From: Paenibacillus sp. FSL R7-0204
GTDB taxonomy: Bacteria > Bacillota > Bacilli > Paenibacillales > Paenibacillaceae
Reading direction: 5' to 3'
Length of the DNA: 64,000 nucleotides
NCBI RefSeq assembly: GCF_038002225.1
Contig: NZ_JBBOCA010000001.1
Span: forward strand, 2,790,001-2,854,000
Every line of letters starts with the position of its first letter. Position 1 is the first letter of the stretch. The notes below the pieces were generated by a model. That model had not been told where the DNA came from. It searched no databases and saw nothing but the letters and a program-made list of their open reading frames with translations. Positions 62,472 through 64,000 of the stretch are shown here, piece by piece. The position numbers were made by a program, and so were the translations under genes.

Positions 62472-63998
62472 GTGAATACACGAGGAATTACGCTGCGGGA
62501 GCTAATGGAGCTCTCGGTTCTTGGGAAAGCGAAGGTCATCAGCGGCGAGCAGGGGCTGGACCGGGTGGTCCGGTTCGTGGATATTATGGAGGTTCCGGAT
62601 CTGAAGGGCTGGATCAGCGAAGGGGTGATGCTGCTGACGACAGCCTATTCGATCCGGCATGATCCTTCACTGCTGACCGAGGTGATCTACACGCTCGACA
62701 ATCTGGGCGCAGCGGCGCTGGCGATCAAGCCGGCCCGCTTTCTGAAGGAGATCCCCCAGGGGGCCATCGAGGCCAGCAATGCCTGCGGTCTGCCGATTGT
62801 GGAGATCCCGCCCGAGATTCCGTACACAGATATCACCCAGCCGGTGATGGAGCTGCTGCTGGGACGGCAGGCGATGCTGCTGCGCCGGGCGGAGGAGGTC
62901 TACCGCACGCTGACCACCATGGTGCTGGAGAACAGCGGCATTCAGGCGGTCAGCGACAGTGTGGCCGAGTTCCTTAAGGCCCCGGTGGCACTCGTAGATA
63001 CGGAGCGGAAGATTATCGTATCCTCCCCGGCAGACTATGACTGGACCCAGAGCGACTCTCCGCTTAGCTGGAACATCCATGTGGACCGCCGGACGGTTGC
63101 CCGGCTGCTCGTCGACAAGGAGCGGCTGGATGATATGGAGGAGGTGGGCATCGAGCAAGCCCGGCTTGTTTTTGCCCTTGAAATAATGCGGCGTAAGGTA
63201 GCCGAGGATACGGAATTCCGGCTGCGCGGCAACTTCATCGATGAGCTGCTGACCCCGCCGCTGCCGTCGAGGCATGAGGTGCAGCGGCGGGCCCGCCAGC
63301 TCGGGATGAACCCTGAGCACAAGTGGGAGGTGGCCGTCATCGAAGGGGAGACGGCGCCGAGCGAGGAGACGGTGAACCGGCTGCTGGAGCGGGAGGCGAA
63401 GAAGCGCGGCGTCACGCCGCACGCCGAGTACCGTTCGAGCCGGGCGGTGCTGTTCCTGCCTACGCAGGAGGGGCGCAGGTTCACGCCGGGCGGTGACGCG
63501 GAGGAGCCGTGGGAGAAGACGCTCTGCGGCTGGCTGCAGGACAAGGCAGAAGGCTTAAGCAGTTACCGCTGCGGTATCGGCACCTCGGAATACCTGTGGG
63601 ACATCCACACCAGCTATAACGAGGCGCGCAAAGCGCTGTCCATCTCCAGAAGACTCGGACAAGGCCCCGGCGGGATTACCCGCTACGAAGAGATGGAGGT
63701 CTATCATCTGCTGGAGGGGCTGGACGGTCCCGGATTCGAGCGGCTGTTCGAGCGTAAGCTGGGCAAGCTGCTGCAATACGACCAGGAGCATGACAGCAAT
63801 ATGCTGCTGACCTTCTATCATTATCTGGAGTGCCGGGGCAGTCTGATTGAGACGGCGAACAGCCTCTATATCCACCGCAACTCCGTCAAATACCGGCTGG
63901 AGCGGATTCGGGATATCACCGGCTTCGATCTGAATGATCCGCGCGAACAGTTCGTCTGCCATTTGTGCCTGATTTACTATTACCTCCAGGAAAAATAG
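62472..63998 (+). CDS. PucR-family transcriptional regulator
   Basis: 508 residues from GTG 62472 (GGGAGGCGGAAG upstream; frame open to 62388). N-terminal PucR domain (GITLRELMELSVLGKAKVIS, then DIMEVPDLKGWISEGVMLLT), a GGDEF-like central region, and the C-terminal HTH_30 (LIETANSLYIHRNSVKYRLE). Such proteins control purine, amino acid or proline-type catabolism. It lies after the DUF1177/AroM cluster and may regulate it or genes beyond the window; the stop is two bases before the window end. Confidence 0.92.
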   Translation: MNTRGITLRELMELSVLGKAKVISGEQGLDRVVRFVDIMEVPDLKGWISEGVMLLTTAYSIRHDPSLLTEVIYTLDNLGAAALAIKPARFLKEIPQGAIEASNACGLPIVEIPPEIPYTDITQPVMELLLGRQAMLLRRAEEVYRTLTTMVLENSGIQAVSDSVAEFLKAPVALVDTERKIIVSSPADYDWTQSDSPLSWNIHVDRRTVARLLVDKERLDDMEEVGIEQARLVFALEIMRRKVAEDTEFRLRGNFIDELLTPPLPSRHEVQRRARQLGMNPEHKWEVAVIEGETAPSEETVNRLLEREAKKRGVTPHAEYRSSRAVLFLPTQEGRRFTPGGDAEEPWEKTLCGWLQDKAEGLSSYRCGIGTSEYLWDIHTSYNEARKALSISRRLGQGPGGITRYEEMEVYHLLEGLDGPGFERLFERKLGKLLQYDQEHDSNMLLTFYHYLECRGSLIETANSLYIHRNSVKYRLERIRDITGFDLNDPREQFVCHLCLIYYYLQEK

Positions 63999-64000
63999 GG

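Overview
The window is chromosomal DNA from an endospore-forming Bacillota, most likely a Paenibacillus. The evidence is the order dxs-tlyA-ahrC-recN-spoIVB-spo0A at the left, the order nudF-endoQ-spoIIM-fur-yqzK-xerD-deoB-punA-pdp further right, strong AGGAGG-type ribosome sites, and moderately GC-rich host DNA. No rRNA, tRNA or CRISPR array is visible.

Layout. 1-8.04 kb: isoprenoid, rRNA-methylation, arginine, repair and sporulation genes ending in spo0A. 7.98-21.87 kb: an AT-rich integrated element of about 13.8 kb, flanked by an 82-bp direct repeat (one mismatch) that includes the last 20 codons of spo0A. It starts with a tyrosine integrase and ends with holin and endolysin genes. Between them lie unknown cargo genes and a decayed tail module. 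That module shows an IS3-family insertion in the baseplate J gene, two stops in the next gene, a 10-bp duplication in a GIY-YIG gene and a frameshifted holin, so the element is a defective prophage. 22-31 kb: small accessory genes, a WYL regulator with a divergent monooxygenase/reductase pair, an XRE regulator, an Sda-like peptide, an agr-like quorum-sensing operon without a kinase, and tdk. 31-35 kb: a heterodimeric ABC exporter. 35.4-42.2 kb: branched-chain 2-oxoacid dehydrogenase (E3, E1 alpha, E1 beta, E2) followed by lipB, which makes the lipoyl cofactor E2 needs. 42-48.8 kb: M20 peptidase, nudF, endoQ, spoIIM, fur, yqzK, xerD. 49-53.3 kb: a nucleoside-salvage operon (deoB, two purine nucleoside phosphorylases, pdp). 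54-56.6 kb: a collagen-like Gly-X-Thr protein. 58-64 kb: a DUF1177/AroM/aminopeptidase/racemase cluster followed by a PucR-type regulator.

Several genes are too short for routine ORF calling: an AgrD-like peptide (28064-28183), an Sda-like checkpoint peptide (27296-27469), a Prli42-like peptide (42151-42252) and an MciZ-like peptide (43647-43820).

The most unusual observation is a dispersed repeat family. At eight intergenic arrays (about 22.0, 22.2, 35.2, 39.75, 47.2, 53.6, 61.75 and 62.05 kb) short hairpins recur with a spacing of almost exactly 51 bp. The sequences differ between loci but share one plan: a 5-8 bp stem, a 2-6 nt loop, and in most arrays a GAATTCGGC-like tail. I know of no named family that matches. 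The second candidate for a new system is the agr-like operon: a membrane protein resembling a sensor without its kinase, AgrB, a Cys-free AgrD-like peptide, and a LytTR protein without a receiver domain.
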